Of a stretch of 64,000 nt of DNA, positions 25,494 through 34,434 are shown piece by piece (the first letter of the stretch is position 1; each line of letters starts with the position of its first letter). The DNA comes from a virus. The notes beneath the pieces were generated by a model that saw only the letters and a program-made list of their open reading frames with translations, was not told where the DNA came from and searched no databases. The stretch lies in IMG/VR virus record IMGVR_UViG_3300024180_000002, positions 1 to 64,000 of that record; one strand, 5' to 3'. A program made the position numbers and the translations under genes.

Positions 25494-26419
25494 AATTGAG
25501 TTTCTAGTAGTTTAAATGTTTCTTCTTTTAAAAATTCTTCAAAGGATAAAGGGATCATTTCTCCTAAAATAGCATTTACCTTTGAGCTATTAAGTGCGTA
25601 TCTTCTATCATGTCCTAGACGGTCTGCTACAAATTCAAATTCAGGAGTTTTGCCCATGATGTTTCCTATCATTTCAATAACTTCTAAATTAGTGTATCTT
25701 TCCTCTGAACCAATATTAAATACTTCGTTAATTCGGTCTGACATCATTAAGTTATAAATAACTAAAGTGTTGTCTGTTACGTCCATCCATTCTCTAACTT
25801 GCTTTCCATCTCCATAAACAGGAATTTTCTTTCCTTCTTTAATAGAGCGCATGATAGTTGGGATAAATTTTTCTTTATGTTGATGAGCACCATAATTGTT
25901 ACATGTTCTGGTAATAATATATGGAAGATCAAATGTTCTGTTAGCTGAAAGGACTAGCATGTCTGATGATGCTTTAGTCGCCGAATAATAAGAAGAAGCT
26001 ACTAGCGGAAATTCTTCATCCGCTACTACGTCCTTACTAATGTCGTCCATGTCGCCGTAAACTTCATCTGTAGAAATATGAATAAATTTTCTAAGATTAG
26101 GGTTTTGTCTAGCACACTCTAAAAGATTGAACGTTCCTTCAACGTTTGTTCTAACGAAAGGTCTTCCGTCTTTAATAGAATTATCTACATGACTCTCAGC
26201 TGCGAAGTGAACAAGGAAATCATATTCTCCTAGATCTTCTACTGTTACTTCGCAAATATCTTTCTGAATTAATGTTACTTTAGTTTTAATGTTATTTGGA
26301 TTTGCAGCATAAGTCATTTTATCAACTACTACAATTTCTGCTGTTGGGTTTTTTCTACCAATCGTGTTTACAAATTCAGATCCTATAAATCCAAATCCAC
26401 CAGTTACTATTATTCTCAT
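25490..26419 (-). CDS. rmlB: dTDP-glucose 4,6-dehydratase-like (RmlB/SDR family)
   Basis: This 309-residue extended SDR enzyme has the NAD-binding motif TGGFGFIG at 6-13, HFAAESHVDNSI, the STDEVYGDM substrate-binding stretch and the catalytic YYSATK (YxxxK). These are the family marks of dTDP-glucose 4,6-dehydratase, and the acidic/Thr site in STDEVYG fits. It is slightly shorter than bacterial RmlB (about 350). It overlaps a cytidylyltransferase-like gene by 4 nt. The pair suggests synthesis of a nucleotide sugar, for DNA glycosylation, for virion glycosylation or for altering host surface sugars. Confidence 0.85.
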   Translation of the reverse strand: MRIIVTGGFGFIGSEFVNTIGRKNPTAEIVVVDKMTYAANPNNIKTKVTLIQKDICEVTVEDLGEYDFLVHFAAESHVDNSIKDGRPFVRTNVEGTFNLLECARQNPNLRKFIHISTDEVYGDMDDISKDVVADEEFPLVASSYYSATKASSDMLVLSANRTFDLPYIITRTCNNYGAHQHKEKFIPTIMRSIKEGKKIPVYGDGKQVREWMDVTDNTLVIYNLMMSDRINEVFNIGSEERYTNLEVIEMIGNIMGKTPEFEFVADRLGHDRRYALNSSKVNAILGEMIPLSFEEFLKEETFKLLETQL

Positions 26420-26910
26420 TTGTTATTAATTATTTTAGCCGCTTCATCAGCTGTTAATGACTTTACGTTTTCTTCTATAATAGAAGGATTCTGTAAGATG
26501 GTTTGCTTAGTTATTAAATCTTTAATTCTTGTCGTAGACCAATTATGTGATCTAGTTGTATAAATAACCTCAATTGGCATGTGATCTCCTGTGAATCTTT
26601 TACCAATGTAATCATCTCCTAAAATTCTAACATCTGGTTTATAAAATTCCATTAAGTTAATAAGATCTTCTTCTGTTTGATATGTAACTACTTCGTCTAC
26701 GTATTTAATAGCCATTAAAGTTTTATATCTTTCGTATAATGGAATTACTGGCTTGTATTTAGTAAATCTAGTTTCCGAAGGATCTCTTTGCAGAAATACC
26801 ATAAAGTAATCACAGTGTTCTTTTGCTGTTTCGAATGTGTAAATATATCCAGGGTGAAGAAGATCGAAGTTCCCTGCTGTAAATCCTATTTTACCTTTAT
26901 TTTGATCCAT
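26416..26910 (-). CDS. Cytidylyltransferase-like nucleotidyltransferase
   Basis: This 164-residue protein has the TagD/RfaE-C type fold signature: GFTAGNFDLLHPGYIYTFE near the N-terminus and WSTTRIKDL as the second nucleotide-binding motif. The first motif is normally H-x-G-H and here reads HPGY, so the second His is a Tyr. The rest, with FYKPDVRILGDDYIGKRFTG, fits glycerol-3-phosphate or sugar-phosphate cytidylyltransferases. The gene overlaps the RmlB-like gene downstream (4 nt) and the 81-residue gene upstream (14 nt). Reduced activity or an unusual substrate are both possible. Confidence 0.75.
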   Translation of the reverse strand: MDQNKGKIGFTAGNFDLLHPGYIYTFETAKEHCDYFMVFLQRDPSETRFTKYKPVIPLYERYKTLMAIKYVDEVVTYQTEEDLINLMEFYKPDVRILGDDYIGKRFTGDHMPIEVIYTTRSHNWSTTRIKDLITKQTILQNPSIIEENVKSLTADEAAKIINNK

Positions 26911-27142
26911 TTATTTTATTTTCTTGTAACTTAATTCTGAGCCACAACTGGTGAATAATTATTTCAATAGATTTTTCATCATCTTCTTCAAGTGCAGTGA
27001 TGATAGTAAAGTTATCAACTAATTTTCTAGCTCCATCTAGATGGGAAAGACTAGAACATGAATCAATCACAGTTTCGATTTTCTCTATCGCTTGAATTGA
27101 CCATGTGTTAAAGTTTTCGGGTCTGAAGATAATGTTATCCAT
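26897..27142 (-). CDS. Small protein of 81 residues, unknown
   Basis: This 81-residue protein begins MDNIIFRPENFNTWSIQAIE and is mostly helical. It overlaps the cytidylyltransferase-like gene by 14 nt and lies 30 nt after the methylglyoxal synthase gene. No function recognised. Confidence 0.55.
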   Translation of the reverse strand: MDNIIFRPENFNTWSIQAIEKIETVIDSCSSLSHLDGARKLVDNFTIITALEEDDEKSIEIIIHQLWLRIKLQENKINGSK

Positions 27143-27172
27143 ATTGTATTATACTTAAAAAAACTAAATTGT

Positions 27173-27565
27173 TTATATTTTATATTTAGATCTATACCAC
27201 TTGATAAGAATACTTGCAGTGCTGTAGTTGGTAGCCAAGGGGATGTCATGGACATCGCAAAGTCTCATTAGCATTGATATATCTACATCATGTGGATGTT
27301 TATCTAGAGGGTCTCTCATGAATATTACGCCTGTGATTTCTCCTCTAACTACCATTGCCGCTATTTCAGCATCTCCACCTAGAGGACCACTTTGAACAGT
27401 AGAAACTCTATCAATTCCAGCATGCTCTACCTTTTTCCCCGTAGTTCCTGTGGTAACTATGTCTACTGCATCACTGTTAAAGAAATCTAATCTCTTAGAT
27501 ACAAATGCTACCATGTCTGCTTTTTTGTTATCGTGCGCAATTAATGCGAATCTCATCTTGTCCAT
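27173..27565 (-). CDS. mgsA: Methylglyoxal synthase
   Basis: This 130-residue protein is a clear MgsA-type enzyme with all key motifs: ALIAHDNKK (the His-Asp site), TTGTTG (phosphate binding), SGPLGGDAEIAA (the catalytic Asp of GPxGGD) and RDPLDKHPHDVDISMLMR (His and Asp of the active site). It ends soon after LATNYSTASILIKWY, a little shorter than the bacterial enzyme (about 150). The enzyme converts dihydroxyacetone phosphate to methylglyoxal and phosphate. It is the first gene after a terminator, so it leads the unit that continues through the cytidylyltransferase and RmlB-like genes. It is an unusual metabolic gene for a phage. Confidence 0.88.
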   Translation of the reverse strand: MDKMRFALIAHDNKKADMVAFVSKRLDFFNSDAVDIVTTGTTGKKVEHAGIDRVSTVQSGPLGGDAEIAAMVVRGEITGVIFMRDPLDKHPHDVDISMLMRLCDVHDIPLATNYSTASILIKWYRSKYKI

Positions 27566-27576
27566 ACTCTATTAAT

Positions 27577-27606
27577 AAAAAATGCTCTGTAGTTATACAG
27601 AGCATT
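27577..27606 (-). terminator. Rho-independent terminator
   Basis: A 10-bp perfect stem AATGCTCTGT/ACAGAGCATT with a 6-nt loop is followed on the minus strand by TTTTTT. It ends the packaged-protein cassette before mgsA. Confidence 0.87.
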
Positions 27607-27632
27607 CTTAAATTGTTTAAATATTTTAAAGA

Positions 27633-29504
27633 TTACCAGCTAGCAGCCCATACAAATTCAAAGTTATGTTTCTTACAAAACTTTTCAATCATATCTGAAA
27701 CCTTAGCTTGAGCAGCTTCGTACTTAGCGTAATCTCTTCCATCTATAATATTATAAGCGCTTTCTCCATATTCATCAGGATGTCTTAATTCTCTTGGCTC
27801 GTCAGTCTTATAATAAACTTTCTTTTCAGCCGTTCTAATATAAGGCATTCTTAATTCTATTCTTCTATGTGCTTTTCTTCCGCTTGCCTTTGCGATGTCA
27901 TATTGCTTTTCGATTCTTGGCTTTAATCTAGTCCATTCGGCTAATATTTTATCATTAGCTTTAAAACCTGCTAGGATAGTTTTCATGTCAAATTCTACTC
28001 CGTTTACTCTTTTGTAATCTTTGAAAACTCCAACTACATCATCCATAAATTTATCAAAGCTAGAAATAGATTGATAAGAACCATGTACAGTTCCCATACC
28101 CCAATCATCTTCTACCTTTCCAGTTGATACTTTTTTGGTTCCATTGAATAATTTTGCAAATGAATAATTAGGTTTACGCGTTGAGTTGTTAGACTGAAAC
28201 TTAAATACTTCATGTTTCCATGATTTTCCTCGAAGCTCAATGCTCAAACATAAGTTACCTCCATAATTCCATTCTGATCTATAAACTCTACATTTGAATT
28301 GAATTTTTGGAAATTCCTTTTTTAAACGTTCAGCCATTTGTAAACCATTACCGAAGTTAGATTCTCTTTTGTATGCTTCTTTACATTCTTTAGATTTTCT
28401 AGCAATAGCTAAAACCTTACTTATTGTATAGTATGTTTCTGAATCGAATATTTCATCATCTGTTTCTTTATCTAAAATAACATCTTCATTAATAGATTTT
28501 AAATGAGTCAGTTTAGTGGATGTTGATTCTGCAAATGCTTCAATATCCCATTGGATTCTTTGCATTGGATCATCACCTCTAAAGTTTTTCTCAACCCAAT
28601 CAATAAGACCTGGTTCGAATTGGGCGTTTTGTGCCATATCATAGGCATTCTTCCAACCGTCGTTTGATGCAACGTCTTCTAACCATTGGTCATATTTCCT
28701 TTGAGTCCATCTTACTTTCTTAACAGCTTTCTTATGAGGACCAGCTCCTAATGTTGACTTTACAGTATTATAATGGTCTGGACCAGCAAATACGCCTTCT
28801 GCCCATTCTTGATCTCTTTTATTACCGTCCCAATATTTAATTTCTTTTCTGAATCTTCTTAGTGAATAATTACCACCTTCAATTTGTTTACGCTTTGTTA
28901 CTTCTCCTTGTCTGTAACCTATTTCAATCTTCTTTTCTTCGGCAGTTTTAGGATCCATTTCAAAATGTAAAGATTTTACTAAATCTGCAATACCGTCAAA
29001 CTTACCTTCATTAACCGATTCTAAAATAATAGAATTTAGCTTTACTTCTTTATTAAATCTAGCGCTGCGTACATCGTCAGTTACTTCTAACTTAACACCA
29101 TACATTGCAGTTAATTTTACCTTTACTTTTTTACCATTATGTTCTGCTTCAAATTCTTTAAATGCATTTGCCTGTCGGCCATAATCCGTAATTTCATAGT
29201 TTCCATCTTCTGTATCAAATATAGTACCGATGCTAATTTTATTAAGAACTCTTGCACCCATCATAGATATTTTAGAAGAAGATATTGTTTTACCTTCATC
29301 AAGTGATCCGAAAGATTCAAATGATATAATGTTTTTCATTTCGCGTTGTTTCTTTTTATTTCTCTTCTTCTTATACTCTTCTTCGGCATCTCCTTTTCCG
29401 GCTGGAATATCCCCTGATCCAACTGATGTTTCAGATGGTAAAGAGACTTCTCCCATTCCGGCCATATCGCCAAGTGATAAGTTTTCGTTTTCGTTTAATT
29501 CCAT
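27633..29504 (-). CDS. Putative packaged polyprotein with gp21-like cleavage sites
   Basis: This 623-residue protein opens with a low-complexity leader (GMGEVSLPSETSVGSGD, then EEEYKKKRNKKKQRE). This is followed by an internal CTS-like segment MKNIISFESFGSLDEGK with an LDE|G site at 68-71. More sites of the same type are VNE|G at 164-167 in ILESVNEGKFDG and INE|D at 338-341 in HLKSINEDV. The parts between are basic, mixed alpha/beta and unrecognised. The last part (about 430-623) is rich in Lys, Arg and aromatic residues and could bind nucleic acid. It is the final gene of the cassette, 3 nt after the 105-residue gene and followed by a strong terminator. Confidence 0.6.
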   Translation of the reverse strand: MELNENENLSLGDMAGMGEVSLPSETSVGSGDIPAGKGDAEEEYKKKRNKKKQREMKNIISFESFGSLDEGKTISSSKISMMGARVLNKISIGTIFDTEDGNYEITDYGRQANAFKEFEAEHNGKKVKVKLTAMYGVKLEVTDDVRSARFNKEVKLNSIILESVNEGKFDGIADLVKSLHFEMDPKTAEEKKIEIGYRQGEVTKRKQIEGGNYSLRRFRKEIKYWDGNKRDQEWAEGVFAGPDHYNTVKSTLGAGPHKKAVKKVRWTQRKYDQWLEDVASNDGWKNAYDMAQNAQFEPGLIDWVEKNFRGDDPMQRIQWDIEAFAESTSTKLTHLKSINEDVILDKETDDEIFDSETYYTISKVLAIARKSKECKEAYKRESNFGNGLQMAERLKKEFPKIQFKCRVYRSEWNYGGNLCLSIELRGKSWKHEVFKFQSNNSTRKPNYSFAKLFNGTKKVSTGKVEDDWGMGTVHGSYQSISSFDKFMDDVVGVFKDYKRVNGVEFDMKTILAGFKANDKILAEWTRLKPRIEKQYDIAKASGRKAHRRIELRMPYIRTAEKKVYYKTDEPRELRHPDEYGESAYNIIDGRDYAKYEAAQAKVSDMIEKFCKKHNFEFVWAASW

Positions 29505-29507
29505 ATC

Positions 29508-29825
29508 TTAATATTCAAATGGTGGAGTTCCATAATCATCTTGTTCGATGCCATACCATACTCCTGATACTTGTAAATACCACCATCCATATTTAGTGTC
29601 GTCTACTACTTTAAATTTCTTAGGTAATTTAACAGATTTTTTTGGAGCTCTAGCAATATACTTTAAAACTGGAACACCATCGTCCCATGTTTTTTTAGTA
29701 GATCTTGCTTGAACTGATTGTCCATCTGAAAACGCATCAAATGCTTTTGCATCTTCTATTTCATCTGCTAATAAATCGATAGCTGATTCATTAATGTATT
29801 GTTCAAATAATTTTACTTTTTTCAT
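29508..29825 (-). CDS. Small protein with CTS-like N-terminus
   Basis: This 105-residue protein begins MKKVKLFEQYINESAIDLLA, a near-ideal capsid-targeting peptide with a candidate INE|S cleavage site at 11-14. The mature part would be a small basic beta-rich domain ending KYGWWYLQVSGVWYGIEQ. It is probably an internal head protein cut by the phage protease. Start and stop lie 1-3 nt from its neighbours, so it belongs to the late cassette operon. Confidence 0.65.
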   Translation of the reverse strand: MKKVKLFEQYINESAIDLLADEIEDAKAFDAFSDGQSVQARSTKKTWDDGVPVLKYIARAPKKSVKLPKKFKVVDDTKYGWWYLQVSGVWYGIEQDDYGTPPFEY

Positions 29826-29826
29826 T

Positions 29827-31161
29827 TTACCAAACTATGTTTTTATTATCCCATTTAGCCATTCTTTGCTTAAGCTCTAGTGCTTTACGCTTAGCATCTC
29901 TCATATACCAAGAACTTGATGAACCGAATTTTTCTTCTTCAGTTTTCATATTAACGTATGCTGAAACATATCCTTGATAATCTGACAATATATTTGCAAT
30001 ATAATTGGTTAAATCTCTAGGTCTAATTTCTCTTCCTTTAGGGTCTTTTCCTATTGTTAATTCGTTATAGTTTCCTAATTCTTTTTTAGCTAAACCAGCC
30101 ATTAAGAATTGGTGTGCATCTTCGATAATTTCTTTAACTTTCTTGTCTATTTTATCTGGGTTATCAGCTTTCTTCGCAAGAATATCGTTATACCTTGTTA
30201 AGTTATCCTCTTTGATTTTCTTAGGGTTTGTAAGTGCAGTAGCTCCAGATTTTGCCTCTGCTCTTGCAGATGTCTTATCATCGGTAGATAAAGAAGCTCT
30301 TAATGTGTCTAAATTAATAATGTAACATTCGTCAGACATTTCCGCAATTCTTTTAATGTTACCTAATCCCGTTCCACTATATTGGTTGTGTGATTTGTTA
30401 ACACCGACAGTATCTTTAGATCCAGGGTATTTACCCATGTTCTTAAGTCTTCTTGTGTTTTTCTTACCACCTATTGTGTCGCTGTTTCTATTCCATATTG
30501 AATCGTTCTGAAACATTTCATTTTTTCCATTAGAAACAGCTAATAAACAATTTCCAGGAATCATTTCAACATATCTTCCGGAAGAAGGAGCATATTCATT
30601 TTCTTTTTCATTTCTAGAAATCCAAAATACAATTACGTTTCCGAATGTTTTTGCTTTCTTATAAACTTCAACTGGGTTGCTATTAGAAATTATCATATCA
30701 TCGGTAACTTTATCTAGTGCTACTTTAGCAAGACCGTATATACCTTTAATTAATTCCTTACCACCTTTTTTGATGTCTATTAATCCTCTTAACTTGGAAG
30801 AAGCTAGAGCTTCATTAAGTTCTAAAGATTCAGTTGCTCTGTATTTTGCAAATTTACCCTTTTTAATTGTTTTAACTAATTCAGCTTCGCTATCGTCCAT
30901 GTGACCATATACATCATTATGTGTTGCTGCGTTTACTATTTCACCAGCATCACCAATAAAATAAGTTCCTCCTGCATATTCGTCTCCATCCATATCTAGA
31001 TCAAAACCACCGGAATCTAATGAATTTTTAGAAATTGTGAATTCTTTTCCGTCTGCTTTTGAAAGAGCAGCTGCTAATTTTTTTGCTATTTTAGCAGTAT
31101 CTTTCTGCTTCATAACCTTTGCTTCATTGATAAAATTATCGAAGTTAGTATATAGTTTCAT
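29827..31161 (-). CDS. Putative packaged two-domain protein with CTS
   Basis: This 444-residue protein begins MKLYTNFDNFINEAKVM, with INE|A at 11-14, and contains a second site LNE|A at 115-118 in ESLELNEALASS. Cleavage at both would give a roughly 100-residue acidic domain and a basic C-terminal part of about 327 residues. The large part has SDECYIINLDTLRASL and a C-terminal Lys/Arg-rich helix. I do not recognise its fold. A late promoter candidate lies 24 nt upstream, so this gene starts the last late transcript of the cassette. Confidence 0.62.
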   Translation of the reverse strand: MKLYTNFDNFINEAKVMKQKDTAKIAKKLAAALSKADGKEFTISKNSLDSGGFDLDMDGDEYAGGTYFIGDAGEIVNAATHNDVYGHMDDSEAELVKTIKKGKFAKYRATESLELNEALASSKLRGLIDIKKGGKELIKGIYGLAKVALDKVTDDMIISNSNPVEVYKKAKTFGNVIVFWISRNEKENEYAPSSGRYVEMIPGNCLLAVSNGKNEMFQNDSIWNRNSDTIGGKKNTRRLKNMGKYPGSKDTVGVNKSHNQYSGTGLGNIKRIAEMSDECYIINLDTLRASLSTDDKTSARAEAKSGATALTNPKKIKEDNLTRYNDILAKKADNPDKIDKKVKEIIEDAHQFLMAGLAKKELGNYNELTIGKDPKGREIRPRDLTNYIANILSDYQGYVSAYVNMKTEEEKFGSSSSWYMRDAKRKALELKQRMAKWDNKNIVW

Positions 31162-31185
31162 TTTATATTGTTTTGTTTATAATAG

Positions 31186-31193
31186 TATATATC
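31186..31193 (-). promoter_or_regulatory. Late promoter candidate for the packaged-protein genes
   Basis: Minus strand reads TTAAAAGATATATACTATTA, 24 nt before the ATG at 31161. Confidence 0.6.
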
Positions 31194-31195
31194 TT

Positions 31196-34100
31196 TTAAT
31201 GTAAGGAATCATGTGCTAATTCATTAGCTAAGTCTGGATTATCATCTGTGAAATCTGATAATTCTTCGTCAGTCATTTCTTTTCCATTAGAATATTCACC
31301 ATAACTAAAGAATGCATCTGTGAAATCTGGATAATCTTTCATATCAACATCTTCCATTTCTAATGAACTAATATCTACTTTCTTTCCTTTAAATTTAATA
31401 TAATTAGCTTCGTTAATAAAAGATTCTAATGTTAAACTAACAACTGGTTTAATTCCAGTTAATATTCTTTTTCCAAATTTAGAAAGACCAATTCCATTTT
31501 CACTTACTGTAAAGTATTTAGAATTTCTTCTCATCCATCTTTTATTATCGATTGATTTTTCTTTTAGAATATTATTGAATTCTTCTTCTGTTAATACACC
31601 ATCCGCTAATGCCTCGATCATTGCGTTTCTGACTTTAGCAGTTCTACCTGAAGTTTGTGCAGGATGATTATCGGTATATCTTCTTTTTATTTGAATTTTA
31701 GATTCTCTAAGACCCGGTTTCATTACGTTTAATTCCCACCACTGTTCTAATTGGTGATAAATATTTGCACCCATGTTTGAAATCATGAAGTCAATTACAT
31801 CATCATAATTGTCTTTTTCATCTTGATAAAAACCAGGAGTATCGATATATTCTTTACCCATTATCTTTCTAACTGCTCTTTCTGGCATAGCATCGATTTC
31901 TTTTAAAAATTCTTCGAAATCTTCATCGTTTTTAAAACCCTTAGCTTCAATAACCATTGATTCCATTAGGCCAATAGCAATCTCTCCAACTTCTCTATCG
32001 CCGCCGTCAACATATCTTTTGTTAAGTATTGCAAATTTAAAACCATCTGCTTTTATCGTATACATTGGCATCATACTATCACTATAGTCGTATTTGTATT
32101 TACCTGCTTTTAATTCTTTACCGATTGCAAAGAAATCTTTAGCTTTACCTACTAAATCTGCAAGATTATCTAAGTGGTCACCGGCGTCGTCCTTTTCATT
32201 AACTAATGATTCATAAACTCCTTTTTCAATGTTCTTGATTAAGAGTTTAGCACCCTTCTTGTCAAGTTCATTTTGAATAAAGTCCATCATTTCGTTGGGA
32301 TCTTCAGCATCTATACCAAATTCAGATGCTAAGTTTTGATATGCATCAAATTCCATATTAGAAATAGTGTCTTCTAAGTCTGCATACACATCTTCATTAA
32401 CTGCTGATTCTACCATTACTAGCCCTATATCCTTATATGCTATTTCATGCTCTCCACCGTCTTGATCTAGTGCAAATACTGATTTATCATGCCACATTGC
32501 AGCATTGTCATCGTTATTAGAATCAGGATTATAAATGATATATTCTTTTCCGTTTCCGGTTTGAATCATTGCATCATCTGCATCTCCTAATTTTTTTAAT
32601 AATGACTTTTTAGTATACCTTTCTTCAACAGCTTCACCTGACGTATATTCAAAATCATTATATAGTGCCTTTAACCATTCTAAAAACTCTGGAGTTTTCT
32701 TCATTACTTTCTTATGTCCGTATTCTTTAAAGAATTCTTTCTGAAAAGTATCAAATGATTTGTGATTACCTATCATTTGGTGAATGTCAGACATAACACC
32801 CTCACTGATAACTAATTTTACATCTTTGTTTTTACCAGCTACTGCATCATCTAGTTCATTTGTAAGAGCTTTCTTTTTTGCTGTTAAATCTATTAGCTGC
32901 TGTCTAGTTGCTGCTTTCTCATCACTTCCATCTTCCGCAGCGATGTATATCTTTACAATATCTTTCATCTTATTAACTGTTTCTCCAAATTCCTTTGAAA
33001 TCTTGTTAATAGATCTAGCTTCTAATATATTAGATTCTTCAATGTATTCTCCTAATTCAGGATCGTCCCATCCATTAGGATCGGCTAATACTGATTGTAA
33101 ATCTTCTCTTGAACCTGTCATTTCAACTTCTGGCCAATTGCCACCAGGGCCGTTCATTGTTAAAACTTTCATTTTAACATTATATTTCTTTAAAAGCTTT
33201 TTGAGTGTTTTTGATTTAGGATCTATTGCATCCATTACTACAGTAGCTTCATTTAAATTTTCGTCTAGCTTATCAAAGAATCCACCATGTTCACTTTGTA
33301 AATCTTCACCATACTTGTCGTCCCATATTTTAGCTAATTCATCTTTAGTAATTTTACCTTTATATTTTCCCATGATTTCAACATAGACACTACCATATTC
33401 ATATTCAAAATCTTCACCATAAGAAAAATCCCATGCCTTTTCAACATCTTTAATTGTAAGCTTTTTGGCTTCAGTAACCTTTGATTCATACCATCCGTTT
33501 TCGTAATCGTCATCATCTTCATAATCATCATACTCAGGTTCTTGATACCATGATTGATTTGGATCAGATTCTGCTTCTTCAGTAAAGTCATGTCTTTTCC
33601 AATTAAATCTTGGATCTTCAACTAATGCAGGGAATAATGTCTTTTTCTTTTTATCTTTGGTCTTTATTTTACCGAATGCTAAATCAATACCAAGTTGTCT
33701 TAATTCTTTAAATGAACCTTTCATTGTTTTAACATCTTCTTCAGTATATCCATTCATTGTAGCAACAAGATCATAATAATCCATTCCACCAAATTCACCA
33801 TATCCTTCATAATCCTTTTCCGTCCACTTGTTACCCATATTATCATACATAAATACTGTAATCATGTTCTGTCTTTCAGAACCTATTTGTGTGTTTGTAT
33901 CGGATGTAAGCCATGAAAATTGACCTTCAACTATCATCTGTTCATGTAACAATTGAGCACCAGTCGTTACAATGTTTAAATAGCTTTCAGGAATTCCATT
34001 TACAAAGTTATGTAATTCTGGTTCGAAATCTGGCATACCACATGCATATCTTGGATATGTTGCTCCTTCTGTATTTACAAGAATACTCATTCCATAATAC

Positions 34101-34414
34101 TCTCCAAGCTCACCTGATTCAGTGTTACAATATAATACAAATACCTGTGGCACTTGAACTTTAAAGTTAGATTGTAATGGATATTCGTTATGACATCCTA
34201 ATTCTTTAGTAGTGTATACGTCTAAGGAATGTAATTCTTTATCATATTTAGTTAATTCTCTATATGGAATAGAAGCTCTTTGGTTAAATAGATCTCCCCA
34301 ATAAGAAGGCTTTCTCAAGGAATATTTCCCAGAAACCTTTTTGTATACTTTATATAAATCAACGTTTTCGTTCATTGAATTTACAAAGCTTTCGAATGTT
34401 TTTTTAGTGCTCAT
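31196..34414 (-). CDS. Putative packaged polyprotein with eight gp21-like cleavage sites
   Basis: This 1072-residue protein begins MSTKKTFESFVNSMNENV, a CTS-like start. Along it the motif [ILV]-x-E recurs, usually as ES-x-h-x-E, with the candidate cut after residues 315 (KVTE|A), 389 (NLNE|A), 465 (NILE|A), 538 (VISE|G), 674 (AVNE|D), 740 (LVNE|K), 823 (MVIE|A) and 1002 (FINE|A). The fragments would be 315, 74, 76, 73, 136, 66, 83, 179 and 70 residues, which is the size of single small domains. Residues 323-345 and 360-382 share a WDxxYGEDxxxExG repeat. None of the domains has a recognised function. The protein is acidic overall, as are T4 internal proteins before processing. Confidence 0.68.
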   Translation of the reverse strand: MSTKKTFESFVNSMNENVDLYKVYKKVSGKYSLRKPSYWGDLFNQRASIPYRELTKYDKELHSLDVYTTKELGCHNEYPLQSNFKVQVPQVFVLYCNTESGELGEYYGMSILVNTEGATYPRYACGMPDFEPELHNFVNGIPESYLNIVTTGAQLLHEQMIVEGQFSWLTSDTNTQIGSERQNMITVFMYDNMGNKWTEKDYEGYGEFGGMDYYDLVATMNGYTEEDVKTMKGSFKELRQLGIDLAFGKIKTKDKKKKTLFPALVEDPRFNWKRHDFTEEAESDPNQSWYQEPEYDDYEDDDDYENGWYESKVTEAKKLTIKDVEKAWDFSYGEDFEYEYGSVYVEIMGKYKGKITKDELAKIWDDKYGEDLQSEHGGFFDKLDENLNEATVVMDAIDPKSKTLKKLLKKYNVKMKVLTMNGPGGNWPEVEMTGSREDLQSVLADPNGWDDPELGEYIEESNILEARSINKISKEFGETVNKMKDIVKIYIAAEDGSDEKAATRQQLIDLTAKKKALTNELDDAVAGKNKDVKLVISEGVMSDIHQMIGNHKSFDTFQKEFFKEYGHKKVMKKTPEFLEWLKALYNDFEYTSGEAVEERYTKKSLLKKLGDADDAMIQTGNGKEYIIYNPDSNNDDNAAMWHDKSVFALDQDGGEHEIAYKDIGLVMVESAVNEDVYADLEDTISNMEFDAYQNLASEFGIDAEDPNEMMDFIQNELDKKGAKLLIKNIEKGVYESLVNEKDDAGDHLDNLADLVGKAKDFFAIGKELKAGKYKYDYSDSMMPMYTIKADGFKFAILNKRYVDGGDREVGEIAIGLMESMVIEAKGFKNDEDFEEFLKEIDAMPERAVRKIMGKEYIDTPGFYQDEKDNYDDVIDFMISNMGANIYHQLEQWWELNVMKPGLRESKIQIKRRYTDNHPAQTSGRTAKVRNAMIEALADGVLTEEEFNNILKEKSIDNKRWMRRNSKYFTVSENGIGLSKFGKRILTGIKPVVSLTLESFINEANYIKFKGKKVDISSLEMEDVDMKDYPDFTDAFFSYGEYSNGKEMTDEELSDFTDDNPDLANELAHDSLH

Positions 34415-34434
34415 TTTTATTTGTATTTGTTTAT

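Noticed and set aside
32784-33386. Plus-strand frame of 200 codons
   Set aside because: It lies wholly opposite the 1072-residue gene, encodes Ser/Leu/Phe-rich sequence typical of antisense shadow frames, and no plus-strand gene is otherwise present.
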